From Gnomoniopsis sp. IMI 355080 (taxonomy: Eukaryota; Ascomycota; Sordariomycetes; Diaporthales; Gnomoniaceae), in assembly GCA_027946555.1 (NCBI GenBank), contig JAPEVC010000008.1, positions 186,001 through 250,000 of the forward strand: 64,000 bases of DNA, in the 5' to 3' direction. Of the stretch, positions 1 through 10,966 are shown piece after piece. Positions within the stretch are counted from its first letter, which is position 1, and the number at the start of each line of letters is the position of its first letter. A model generated the notes under the pieces. That model was not told where the DNA came from and did not search any database. It saw nothing but the letters and a program-made list of their open reading frames with translations. Both the position numbers and the translations under genes were made by a program.

Positions 1-3000
1 TTACTCGAAGTGGCCAGTCCTGTAATTTGATCATGTCAGTCTTTGTTAGTATTACCGGAAATCAGCGAATAGACTGTCGGACTTCTCCCATCTCGAGTCT
101 TTTGGATCGGCCCATGAACAAAGCCAGCGAGCGGACAGGCCCGCCCCCAGGAGAATGCCGTGGCGCGGCTCGAGCCTAGCTAGCTAGCCCTGAACCGTAT
201 CACCGGGACTCTCAGGACCTGAACCAAGGAAAAAGTTAGACCACCTTGAGACTAGGTAGGTACGACCGGTAAGGGTAGCTCGCACGGGCAGTTCCCTTTT
301 ACCCTCTACCCCCCCTCTCCTCCTCAAGACGCACAGAGCCCTATACCCCGGGCGGGAAGAAAGCCCCCCATCATCATCTGGGACTGGGCGTCTTCATCTG
401 GACAGTTACTGAAACAGCACCAGGACCTGAGCTAACAACAATAGCATCTGGCCAGGCACAGACCAAAGGATCTACACAGTACCTGGCAAAGCGGCAAGCG
501 ATGGTACTATAGTCGCTCACATAGCAGCCTTAAAACTTCATGCTAAGCTCTGCGGACCGGGACACACAATCACCAATACAAGCAGTCTTCGCTTGCCTCC
601 CGAAGTGCAAGAAAAACCTGATATTCGGGTTCTGGTATGAAGTAGTAGAAGGCAGGGTCTTGACGCAATATTGCTGCTTGCACTTCCGATGTTGCAAAGT
701 ACATGACAAAAGACTCGCCAACTTGCCGAACCCTCTTTTTCTTTTGTTTTTTTCTTCCCCTCTCACTCACCATGGCTTGTATGTATGTACTTCCGTACCT
801 GGAACGGGATTCTGTGCAACATTATGGGGGTTGCGCCATCCTCTGAGACAACCGCCAGGAACAAGCGTGCTTGGTGAACCTTAGCACACTCGGCAAAGCC
901 GCCCGGTCTGGCTCGAGTGCATGCGCTCTCGCTTCCCTGTGTCTCTGACAAAGCATGGCCCAGATTGTTCTTGGCCTGGGGTATAGAGTTGGCCGTATTA
1001 CGTTAGCGAAATATCAGCCGCCGCTAAACAAAGAGCGTTTAAGATGTTTACTAAAGCGATAGAGTTACTATAGTGCCGATCTGCGGGTGCTTCCCATCCC
1101 CACTTTCTCCTTTGCCTTCGTCAGGTATACCTACAGAAAGAGGCTCACGTATTTGAGTATGCTTCTAGCGTCTCTGCTAGAGGTGGCTAACGACCCTGCA
1201 GGATGACCCGTACACTGCCCTTGTGTCTGGACTCCTGTAGCCCGAGTTCGATCCTTGTGGCCATCTCGCACAGAGATGTGGATTAGGTCCTGCACCTTAC
1301 TCACAGCTTATTAGAGCTCTGTTCACCAAGACGGAGCTTGTCTCCGAGCTCCCCTCGATTGCAGCTGGTTGGGGTGGAGTGCTTCTGGTTTCACAAGCTG
1401 CTCTATAGTCGTGCAGAGTCTATGGACAAGGTTGGTTGTGTGTTGTGTGTCTAGAAGTTGGCGGACAAGGAACATCCATTCTCGCAAGAACAGGTCAGAA
1501 CCCTTGGACTGCGTTACATGTACCGACGTAGCGATTTCGAATTGGCACGGGGTGCAAAAGTGTTAGCCATAGACAATACAAGGACGAGCGTGTAAAGGAG
1601 CATGGGCTCGGGCAACCTTGGCAGCCTAGGGACGGATCGATCTCATCCTCCTAGAGGACGATGTGACCCCATCCATGAACAACGCGACAAGGCCAACGCA
1701 GGTGGCGTTCCAAGATTTGATACCACATTGACTGCTTATTGCTCTGCGAGTTTTTTATGCGGCGTTGAGCCTATAGCAGTTGCAGACAGCGGCCTCTGAA
1801 AATTTGGAGGGAATTCCTTCCCCATGCTGGCAATATAATGGTGCATTAAATGGTAACGTCACGGTTTGCTGTGATGTTGGCGTGAGTCAACAGCCAATGC
1901 TCGTCATGCTGGGAAGCCTGTGACTAATATACGTTCCATTTGCTCGCGACACGATCCGTCACGGACCTGCTGTAGCTGTCATCGAAAAGATCCACCGCCG
2001 CACAGAAGGGCTCGTGAAAAGCTCGGAACCTTCTCCGGTAGCTCGAAGAAAAAATTGAATAACCATCGGCTCCCCTGGTAAGAGTTTGCGTCGGGTGCTG
2101 ATGAACGGGACGAGGCTGGGATGAAGTTTCTTTGATGAGAAGGCTCTGCTTCAGCTTGTTGGCATGTCGTCAACCTCAGAACAAATCAGCATGCGCCTTC
2201 AACGAGCGGCTCCATTTTCGGTAACATTTACGTTTGCCAGGAATCTGCCGAGATCTGACAGTGATATTGAACAGGGGTTCCATAAAAAAAAGGTGTGGCT
2301 CTAGAAATTTCGAAGCCATCTTCTGCTCACTTTTACATAATACAGAAAGCCAAAACAAACCTTCAGCATCACATACCATACCATGGACTCTGGAATTGTG
2401 GGAAGGGGTTGCTCGGTTGCTGTCAGCATTGGCCAGTCTCGGACATCGCCTGGCATCATGGTATTTCGTTCTACTGTATGTATGTACTGTGTACAGCACA
2501 GTCCATACAGCACGCAGTGTGTAATCTGTACTCCCTTCGTACCTGAGCACAAGGATGAAGCATCCCTCTCAAAGAACCTGCAATCATGCCCAAGCAGACA
2601 CTAACAAACCAGTGCACAACTCCACTGCTTGCGGTAATAAAACGTGTTTCAACCAGTTTGTCCAGCATTCGAGTCACCAACCCGTCACCGCAACGGGCAA
2701 ATGGGGTCAATCCCCTTTGGCCGAGATTTGAGTATTGAAAAGTTTCACACCGCACGATTCAGAACCAGGTCTTGCTGCTTTGACATGCCCAGCGGCCCCA
2801 TCTCCCGCTTCCCTACGGGTACCTGACCCTGAGATCCACCCCTTTCAGGCTTGTCCCAGGTGTTGAACCGTTCCTGTCGCAGAAGAAAAAATATTAAACC
2901 AAAAAAAGGGCATACAGCAAAGTGGAGTCTGGAACCATCTCTTTGGGCTGCAAATCGGGACCCGTCGCGGGCGGTGGAGACCAAAGCCTCACCAGCGGGT

Positions 3001-5750
3001 CGGATGTTCTTTCAGCTAGCCCAGCCCAGCCCAGCCCATCATCATCATTCCCCAGTGCCCACGCCGGTCAGGGACAAGTTTCTCACGGCAAGGTACGGGC
3101 CACGGACATGGGCGAACTCCACCTCACGGGCGGAAGAGCTGTCCGGAGGTCCACTTCCCCCGTGTTTTCCATGGGTAACAGTGGATACAACCCCCCCAGT
3201 CTAGACCACCTGTCAATTCGGCAAATTTTCGCCCAATGACGTGTCTGAAAGGGAAAGAAAGAGACAAAAGCCACTTTTATTTTGTGTCCCTTTCTTTGTC
3301 CTGGAGACGAGGGCGCTTGCTGCGAGGCTGGCAAGATACACTGGGGGAGTGAACGGACGACTTGTGAGAGTTTTTCAACGGCAATCATCTGCTCGTGGTA
3401 CGATTTCCCCACAGAAACGTGTCAGCCACCCTGTGCTCCCCGAGCGAAAGTGAGCAGAAGCAACACAGACACACACATACAACACAAGATGTCCGTCCGT
3501 TCTTACGTGAAGAATTGAGTGGAAGTAACCTGGCTCGGTTATCCTGCCGACAAGGCGTCAATGGACTCTCTTGGTGATTTCGGTGGCACTGTGCTCATAC
3601 TTCGATGGCCCTCGTTACCCGTGTGCGCTGTGTCTTGTGCTGCTGTGTTGTGCCCCCAGTGATCGTTCTGTCTCAGAAGAGGAGAATTTTTCCGTTCTAT
3701 GCTGAGCCCTTTGTTTTTCTCTGTGCATCATCGAGCGCCGTTGAGCGTTGGCTGCCTGGCACACGAATTTGGATGGTCATACGCCGTTTGTCGTGCGAGG
3801 CTGGTTTTGGCTGGGTATGCTTTGGCTAGGTGTGTGTCCCTGTCACCCAAGCACACAGATCTTGACGTTCTCAAACTGGGGGCCAGGGGCTCGGCAGGCA
3901 CAGAAAGGCACGATTCCTTATTGGAACGACGTGAAGTTTGGGCGTTCGAGGCGGATATGGTGTGACGCGATCTTGTCCATCTCGATGTGTACAACCGCAC
4001 AATGACTGAGAGCAATTATTTCTCGACGCCATGGCAACCGCCCAAGGAGGTAGGTACAAGACCAAAGGCACATGAGGATTATGCTGGTTAGAAACAGTTG
4101 AAGGGATTGGTCACGATTGTAGGATGCACGCACTCTTGCGCAGATGGGCCAGGCGTAACGGCAGCTACCCAATAAAGTACTATGCATATGCCCTCTGTGT
4201 TGGCGTTCTCTCTTTGGACGGCGCTGACCAGAGGATCATCAACCGTCGCGAGAAAGACCCGAGATAAATACCGTACATTGCAGAGGATATACAGTATGGA
4301 GCCATGTCCTTCCTGACTGGCTTTGCACCCTCTCCTGCAGCCTGCAGGGGAAGGGCTGTGCAGCTCATGCGGCGGCGACGGCATGAGGCAATGTGAAATT
4401 GTGAGGAAGAGCCAGTATTCATTCACAAGTCTGGATCTGGCGCTGTGGGGTCACTGGTTCTGATCGCATACATACAGATCTCTGTGAGACATACAGCGTT
4501 TCCAGTGCTTGGATGCTTGAGAAATCACGCATATATCAAATTGTCTCGAAAGCCTGACGAGACGTGCGAGCATCATATCCCTGGTAGGTACAAGCGCACT
4601 GAGGCATTTAGAAGTCGTCTCGAAGTAGTCACCCTATCGAGTCTGTTGTCCAAGAGTAACGATGAACGGCAATTTCGTAATTTGACGACTCAGGGCTTCT
4701 AATTGAGAGTCGATTGGAGGATGGCAGAGTCAAATATTGTGCCTATAATGAATGGACTGAATTTACGTGGAACCCCACCAGAAGATAAAACTAGGGTAGG
4801 TACTGGAAGGCACTGCTTTGCATTTGAGATAAGTCACCACGAGGCTTGGGGGGCTTCAGCCTCTCAATAACTACCTAGGTGGATAGCCTTGATGACGGGA
4901 AATCCCCCAAAACAAAGCACACCATCCATAGTCCTGGTGCGAGTCTAAATGTCACCGACTTCAGGGGCTTGCCAGTGACTGCCACGCTCAAGCTTCAGAT
5001 ATCACGACAGTTTTGGGCCCTCCCACAACGGCGTCAAACATACGTGCCCCCTGGCTCTCAGGTTGCCTGAGAGAGAATACTTTGCACCTGTTAGCTCGCG
5101 GTCGGCTGCTGCCTTTTGTCGCAATATCTTAATCGATGCCCTGGGCTTCTCGCGTGTTTTGATGATCCTAGCGTACACCAGGGATACGAAAGAATAGTCC
5201 ATTGCGGCTGAGCAGATCAGTTTCCAAATTTGAACATGATAATAGCTCGCACAAGCGACTACTCAAGGCTAATATGCGTAGGGTTGAGATTGCCTAGGAG
5301 CCTGGGTAGTATTCTTGCATCGAGGTGTGCGTGAAACGTTCAAATGGTCCATCAACAAGAGCTTCAGCACTATCCATCGGGGAGCTTCACAGTTCGGTGT
5401 GTAATGATCATACCACTTTCGACAAACATAGTGCTATCACGCAATCCAGCCTATGGCTACTTGCTGACATTTGTCATAAAGGCAGACGGAACACAAACGC
5501 TGCATATACTACACCGCGACGAGACACTGTAGTTGGTGACTGCTGTAGACGAAGGACTTTGCGTTGTAGCCCCCCCCCCCAACCGAAGCAGTATAAGTAT
5601 AATTGTAGAGATAAAGCGTTGACCAGATGCACTACCTGATACACTGAGAACTCTCCGGGAGGTACCTGAATTCTCGACATAAATATTAAATTGCGGTCTC
5701 AAAGGCATCGAGCCTCAGGAAGCGAACTTTCACGATCTCATTTCTATTCG
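1..5750. other. Gene-free stretch of 5.7 kb
   Basis: I find no open frame here with a recognisable domain or a convincing exon chain. The open frames are short, overlap on both strands and have no family resemblance. A CTAG-rich run lies near 178-190 and a CTAGGTAGGTA motif at 252-262. A lineage-specific gene, a long non-coding RNA or a decayed element cannot be excluded by reading alone. Confidence 0.5.
5570..5580. repeat. Poly-C tract, 11 nt
   Basis: Eleven consecutive C on the plus strand, about 170 bases beyond the stop of the aldolase-family gene. It is one of eight similar G/C runs of 10-12 nt in the window, all intergenic. Confidence 0.95.
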
Positions 5751-6869
5751 TTACAGAGCGATGCTGAGATGCTCGAAGCCCCTTGCCAGCACTTCCTCCC
5801 CACCTGCCTCCTGAATCTCCAGCTCGACATCAGGCTGCATCTCACGGTACATAGCATGCTTCTCGCTAGCCATTTTGCAATTGTAAGCAGCCTCCTCGTC
5901 ACTTATGTATTGCTTCTTCAAGTTCCCATTCGCACAAGCCGCCTCCACCTGCAGCTGAATGGCGCAACTCCTCTCCATCAGGCCGAAGATGAAGCCAGCC
6001 TCATCGACCGTGTATCCAACACTTAGCAGTCCATGGTTCATCAGTATGGCCCCCTTATTATGTTGTCCAAGCGCTTCCGCGATCCGCTCGCCCTCTTCGC
6101 CAGCAAACACGATGCCGCCATACGCTGCGTAGACAGTGTGGCAATTATACAAGCTGCACACGTCCTGCGTGAGCATCTCCAGCGGCTTGGCAAACACACT
6201 CCATGCCCGGCCTGCGTGCGTGTGCGCGTGGCAAACGGCGTGAATGTCCGATCGGCGCTTGTGAATGGCAGAGTGGATGAAATAGCCAGCCTTATTGCCG
6301 GTGACGGTCCCCGTTCGTGGGTTTGGCCTTCCACCGACAATACGGCCTGTCGCGATTTCCATCGGGATCATGTCGCCGGCTGTGAGGGTACCGTAGTGGC
6401 GAGAGAGCGGATTCATCCACATGATCTGGGGAAACTCCGGGTCTCGGACAGAGATGTGCCCGGATTGGCCTTCGGCATAGCCCATGCGAGACCAATTGCG
6501 AAAGACAGCAGCCATATGAATGAGAATATGCCGTCGCTCGGCAGTATAGGAGGGGAAGGCGGGTATATCTGTGTTAGGCTCAGTAAGCATATCCTGAATG
6601 AGTGGCACCAGTTATGTAGCATTTTGCTTTAACATCTCGAACGCGAGGGCCGTGGGGCGGCGTTGATGGCTAAGTGGCGAGTAATCTGAGGACGATACCT
6701 CCGACAGTGGGCGGTACTCACCGGGTAAGATATCGCCATGTGAAATAGCTTCAAGCGGGGTGACCTCTTTCGAGTCTTCTGGAACCTTATCCGCCGGCTG
6801 TGCCTTGAGGACCGCGAGGGGAGCCGTCTCCGTGACGCTCGTGGTCGTTGTGGTTGCTGCCGGTGCCAT
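5751..6869 (-). CDS. Class II aldolase/adducin-family protein
   Basis: Two exons, 6869-6722 and 6568-5751, joined across a 153-nt intron (6569-6721). The donor is GTGAGT and the acceptor CACAG follows a CTAAC branch site. The 966 spliced bases give 321 residues in exact frame. Start is the ATG at 6869 in good context; the upstream in-frame codon is TTG. The first ~50 residues are a low-complexity Thr/Ala-rich leader. The rest is the class II aldolase fold: a GQSGHISVRD segment matching the family's phosphate/substrate loop, a HTHAGRAW motif with two likely metal-ligand histidines, and a later MNHGLLSVG motif with the third. Family members are zinc aldolases or epimerases acting on small sugar phosphates or hydroxy acids, but fungal paralogues are mostly uncharacterised, so the substrate is unknown. 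No neighbour suggests a pathway. Confidence 0.9.
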
Positions 6870-7604
6870 TTTCTGTGTGTCCAAGTCTTGCCTTCAGAAG
6901 AACACCGGAGATCAATTCATATGAGGGAAGAACAACGGGTTCTAACAGTGGGAGATTATGGTGAAGGGAAGGAAACCGAACAGCGCCTGTCGTCGTTCTA
7001 CCTGTTGAGGCAACGATTGGTATATGTGCGAAGACAAAAATGCGGAGGCTCCACCACGGGATTGATAGTGCCGCACCGAGGCCGACTACAAAGGAAATCC
7101 CCGGTCCGGAGCCGGCCACCGGACCGGCCTCCTCAAGTTCGGACATGATTTGATGGCACTTTATGAAGCCATAATTCTCAAGGTCTGACGATACTCTTCG
7201 ACGAATTTGACTTCCCTTTCACAATATGCCCCACTAATGGGCACATGGCACATGCGAGTCTATGGACACGAGAAATATATTGAGCGCGATTGATGGGTCA
7301 AACCTTGAAGTCGCCGGAATCCCCTCGATCTGTTGCGATGGTTACCTCGCACTGATATGATAAACTAGACAGTATCAATACAAACCTGAAAGAACTCCTT
7401 GTAATGGACTTTTGTCGTAGTTCATGAGCTTTTCGTGTGTTCCAGTTCAATACTCACAGCTGAGTTACTAGGTACCTGAGTAGTTCACAGCAATACCACA
7501 TGGAACATGCGATCTGCCATGTGATCCTTGCATCTAACAGCACAAATGAATGGCGGTACACGACAAAATGGGGTATCAATTCGACACTATCTATACTGCA
7601 GCTT
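6870..7604. other. Intergenic spacer
   Basis: Upstream region of the aldolase-family gene and 3' flank of the DUF5672 gene. The open frame that overlaps it on the minus strand is not supported by any domain. A CTAGGTACCT palindromic motif lies at 7468-7477. Confidence 0.6.
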
Positions 7605-8798
7605 CTATTCAACAATTTCTCGCTTTCCCCATCGTGCATCTGGCATCTCCTGGTTGTATATCATGCCAACCTCCGGGCACCACCGAATAATCTCATCGTA
7701 CCGGTCAGGCTGCCATCGAGAAGGTTGATGGTATCCTAACGGCTCGTCCCACCACCACGTCTCGACGGAGAATTTCCCAGCGATTTCTGGCGGTGGCAGC
7801 TTTACTTTCGACATAAGCTCTGGTGTGTCTTCTATCTTGCGCATAAACCAATGGTCTTCGAAACGCATAAAGTTAGGGAGCTCGTAATATGGTCCGGCGT
7901 TCAGGTCATCTGTGAAATTGTACCGGCGAGCGACGTCAAGGAACAGCCGCGGGTTCCGGATACAAAGCCCGCCGTTGAAGCCTTGCGCATCTGGATGAGC
8001 TTCATAATTGCCGTAGCCAGCACGAGAATCGACCCATGTTGACTGCATAGGTGCACCAATGATATCCCACTCCAAAAAATCGTCGACGCGGGCGTTGGAC
8101 TTGCTGCACAAAATGCTATCCGGCTGGAATATAAGGAGTCGATTGACATTTTGGAATGTTTCCCACAACCACGGTGAGGTAAGGAAGATAGAGACAGAGG
8201 GATGTGAAGGGAAGTGGTCAAGCCCTGGGGGCAGGAAGCGGACTTTGATGGCTCCAGAGGACAGGAAGTTGCGGAATGCCAGGCCTTGCGGGATTGTCCA
8301 TCCTCGACGTGTGAGAATCACCATCTCCCATTGAGGGCCGAGCGTTTTGCGAAAATGGGTTACCACTGGGACGAAATTATGCACAGCTGAGGGGTCCTCC
8401 TCCATGATCAGCGCGACGTTGCCTTTGAAGCCAACTATGTCCGGAAAATCATCGTTCTCCACATCCCCTGACAGGGCCATTTCTGAAGGTTGTGATACAG
8501 ATTCGCTGGACTGAGTGCCTGCAGGTGGTCTTGTCCACGGGATATTGAAGCCATTTAGACTCAGAGGCTGCTATATGCACCAAGGCTTGTTAGCGAAACC
8601 AAACGTCGAAATCCGTCTATAATGAGGCAGTCCGTAGAATCAATAGATGAGGGCGAAACTCACCTCCGATTTGTAATTAAGCGTCCATACGCTCAACAAC
8701 AGCAAGAACCCGAGGCTTCCTATGAAAGTTGTTCTTCGATTCCAAGGCCACCGCAGGCCATATGGCATCTCTGTACAACGAGACGTCCCCCTCATCAT
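7605..8798 (-). CDS. DUF5672 family glycosyltransferase-like membrane protein
   Basis: Two exons, 8798-8664 and 8570-7605, with a 93-nt intron (8571-8663; donor GTGAGT, branch GCTAAC, acceptor ATATAG). Spliced length 1101 nt, 366 residues. The N-terminus has a short basic stretch (WPWNRR) and one hydrophobic segment around residues 20-36, the layout of a type II membrane anchor. The lumenal part has the conserved DUF5672 blocks: GNVALIMEED, VILTRRGW, LLIFQPDSILC, WDIIGAPM, GFNGGLCIRNP and FEDHWFMRKI. The QPDS and NGG motifs resemble the metal/sugar-nucleotide sites of GT-A-like transferases, so a Golgi glycosyltransferase role is inferred; no substrate is known. Start is uncertain: ATG at 8798, 8795 or 8768 are all in frame before the membrane segment. 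A 26-bp palindrome lies about 320 bases upstream. Confidence 0.88.
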
Positions 8799-9120
8799 AA
8801 TAGTGCCCAAACGTATGGCACGGGGAGAGCATTCGATCGACCCGACGGTTCCGAGAGGATCAGGCAGCTTCTTCAAAAAGAATGGGATAACAAGGCGGGC
8901 CTGCAATCCGTCCTTGGTCTCAACTTGAGCCGTGACACGCAAGCAAAATAACTTCTGTCGTTGGGTAGTGGAAACTGACACAGTCCCGGACCCCGGTGGC
9001 TTATATGACAAGCTCGAAGCGAAATCTCGGCACTAAAACGCGTCACAGAAAAACCCCTGTATAGATAGGCTCTTGGCTAGGTTGAAACTCGAGTTGCCCA
9101 TCCTGTACTTAAAGCAATTC

Positions 9121-9146
9121 CGAACGTGAGTCGTGACTCACGTTCG
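9121..9146. promoter_or_regulatory. Perfect 12-bp inverted repeat with TGAGTC/TGACTCA half-sites
   Basis: Arms CGAACGTGAGTC and GACTCACGTTCG are perfectly complementary with a 2-nt spacer. The centre contains TGAGTC and TGACTCA in opposite orientation. TGACTCA is the known Gcn4/CPC1 (AP-1 type bZIP) site. It lies upstream of the DUF5672 gene. A regulatory role is inferred. Confidence 0.6.
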
Positions 9147-10076
9147 TCTGATTAGTGCGCCTCATGCGACAAGCTGGTCAACGTGCGAGAGCGTTCACGT
9201 GTTCAGCTTCTGCCGTTGAAAAGCTCAAGCCTCACGATGTGCGGGCAATTTCTTCAAAATATGGACGTAATACCATGCCTAGTTTGACAAGCCGAGAGAA
9301 TGTTTTGAAGCAGACAACTCTCGCCACAGCATTTTAGGAGCGTTTTGCGATTCCAAGCACTTGAATAATGATCATCTTTCAAGGTTTGAGCTGCTCCAGA
9401 GAGCCCTTCAGAAAACTCAGGATCTTATCGAAAGGCTCTGGAGCTAATCTGGGGCTTATTTAGAGGCTAGCGAGTAATAGGTACGCCGAGGCGGTTGGCA
9501 TAAAGTTTGGCCGGGCCACTTTGACACGCCGAGCCAACGTCTCTTTACCTATAACTACCCAGGTGAGGATAGACTCAGGCATTCTGCGAAATGTGAAACA
9601 AGAATAGTAGGTGGAGGGAAGCAATTTAGGAACCCTCAGAAACGCCGCGGGAAGGCCTCTCAGCTTGGCCACCTAGTCACAGGGGGTACCCTCCCCCCTT
9701 TTATAATTAACCCCAATGGAATCTCTACCCGTTTTGGAATATCGAGAGCTGGCACACTACTTTTTTTGGTGGCATTTTTTATAATAACAAGACTATTCCA
9801 TGTGCTCCGGACCATTTTACACTCTAGAAATGACACCCCTCCCAAAATTGAACCCATTATTGAGGCTATCTCCGTGTTATTTTGCCCCTTGTGAATCATT
9901 TCTGTGGAGTTTTCGCCTTGGCATACAGGGCACACCAAAATTACTATAGGACTCACATTGTGATTGTCGGTCAACATTACCGTACGGTTAAAATGGTGAT
10001 GTAAAAGTCCGTGTTTATCATCGTCATGTATAAAGGAGGGAGATGTCGCTGGAAAAGCCAGCCATACAGGGCCGGT

Positions 10077-10090
10077 TACCTAGGTAGGTA
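10077..10090. repeat. TACCTAGGTAGGTA motif
   Basis: Palindromic TACCTAGGTA core followed by a further GGTA unit. Related motifs occur in several other spacers of this window and none in an exon that I noticed. Confidence 0.8.
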
Positions 10091-10304
10091 AGTAGATCTG
10101 CCAGATGCTGTCTGTTGACAGTGATGCTGTTGTATTTGAACTGAATCTGGCACGATACACCCTTTTCTTAAGCCAAATGCTCAGCCAAATTAATGCTGTG
10201 GCGTTGTGAGGGCATTCGGAAATAGCCTCAATTTTTACCCTAGTGTGGAATACACCTCGTTCTTGGAATCTTGAATCATGACACGAAACTCATGCCAAAA
10301 GGTT

Positions 10305-10316
10305 GGGGGGGGGGGG
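10305..10316. repeat. Poly-G tract, 12 nt
   Basis: Twelve consecutive G in the spacer before the kinase-like gene. Member of the set of eight G/C homopolymers. Confidence 0.95.
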
Positions 10317-10966
10317 TTAAAACCACTGTACCTAATTAGGTAGCTGGCTTACAACAGAAGAAAACAACAAAGGCGTACAAGCGCTACAATAATTTGCTAC
10401 ATCAAGCTAGGTAGGTGCGTACTCCTTTAAGGCTCCCGAGTCGGGTCATTTAAAAGCATCCACGCTGCTCCAAATTCAACGATCCTCACAAACAATATAC
10501 TGCGAGTTATCTGCTTAAGGAGATTTAGCGGCGTACAGGGATTCAAGGCGCTGCTTCAGAGCGGCTTGTTGAATCGCAGATCTAACGCTACGGTACATTA
10601 TACAAGTCGAATGACACGACTCTCCGAACATGACAGCAGACGGACCAAGTTTTGCGGTGTATCAATACATGTTTACGCACTTTGTGAAAGGCAAACGCAC
10701 AATGGAAGGCCCCCGAAAGCGGTAGCATTCCATACATTGCGCTTACAAAAATATACACAACGGCCTGTGTTCTTTGTCCACCTTGCCGGCAGGAGACTTT
10801 GTGCGCGGTAGCCACGATGGAAAGGATAGAACAAGGTTGACGGGCAGAACAATCTTGGTGAAGATTTCTTCTAAGCCACATAGACTTCAATTGCTTTAAT
10901 TTTGAGACCGCGACGCTTGGCCTGCGAGAAAAGCTGTATAGTTCGGTCCTTTTGAAAGCCATCGAG

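Larger units (their letters stand above)
8799..10966. other. Intergenic spacer with palindrome and poly-G tract
   Basis: No gene is supported. It holds a 12-bp-arm palindrome (9121-9146), a TACCTAGGTAGGTA motif (10077-10090) and a 12-nt poly-G (10305-10316). The part from about 9,700 to 10,300 looks AT-richer than its flanks. The short minus-strand open frames near 9.5-10 kb show no recognised domain. Confidence 0.6.

Noticed and set aside
1246..1256. Possible tRNA B box (GAGTTCGATCC)
   Set aside because: No matching A box at the right distance and no cloverleaf could be folded by eye.
6033..6632. Plus-strand open frame of 199 codons
   Set aside because: It is antisense to the class II aldolase gene, which has clear motifs and correct splicing. 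The frame is a codon-bias shadow.
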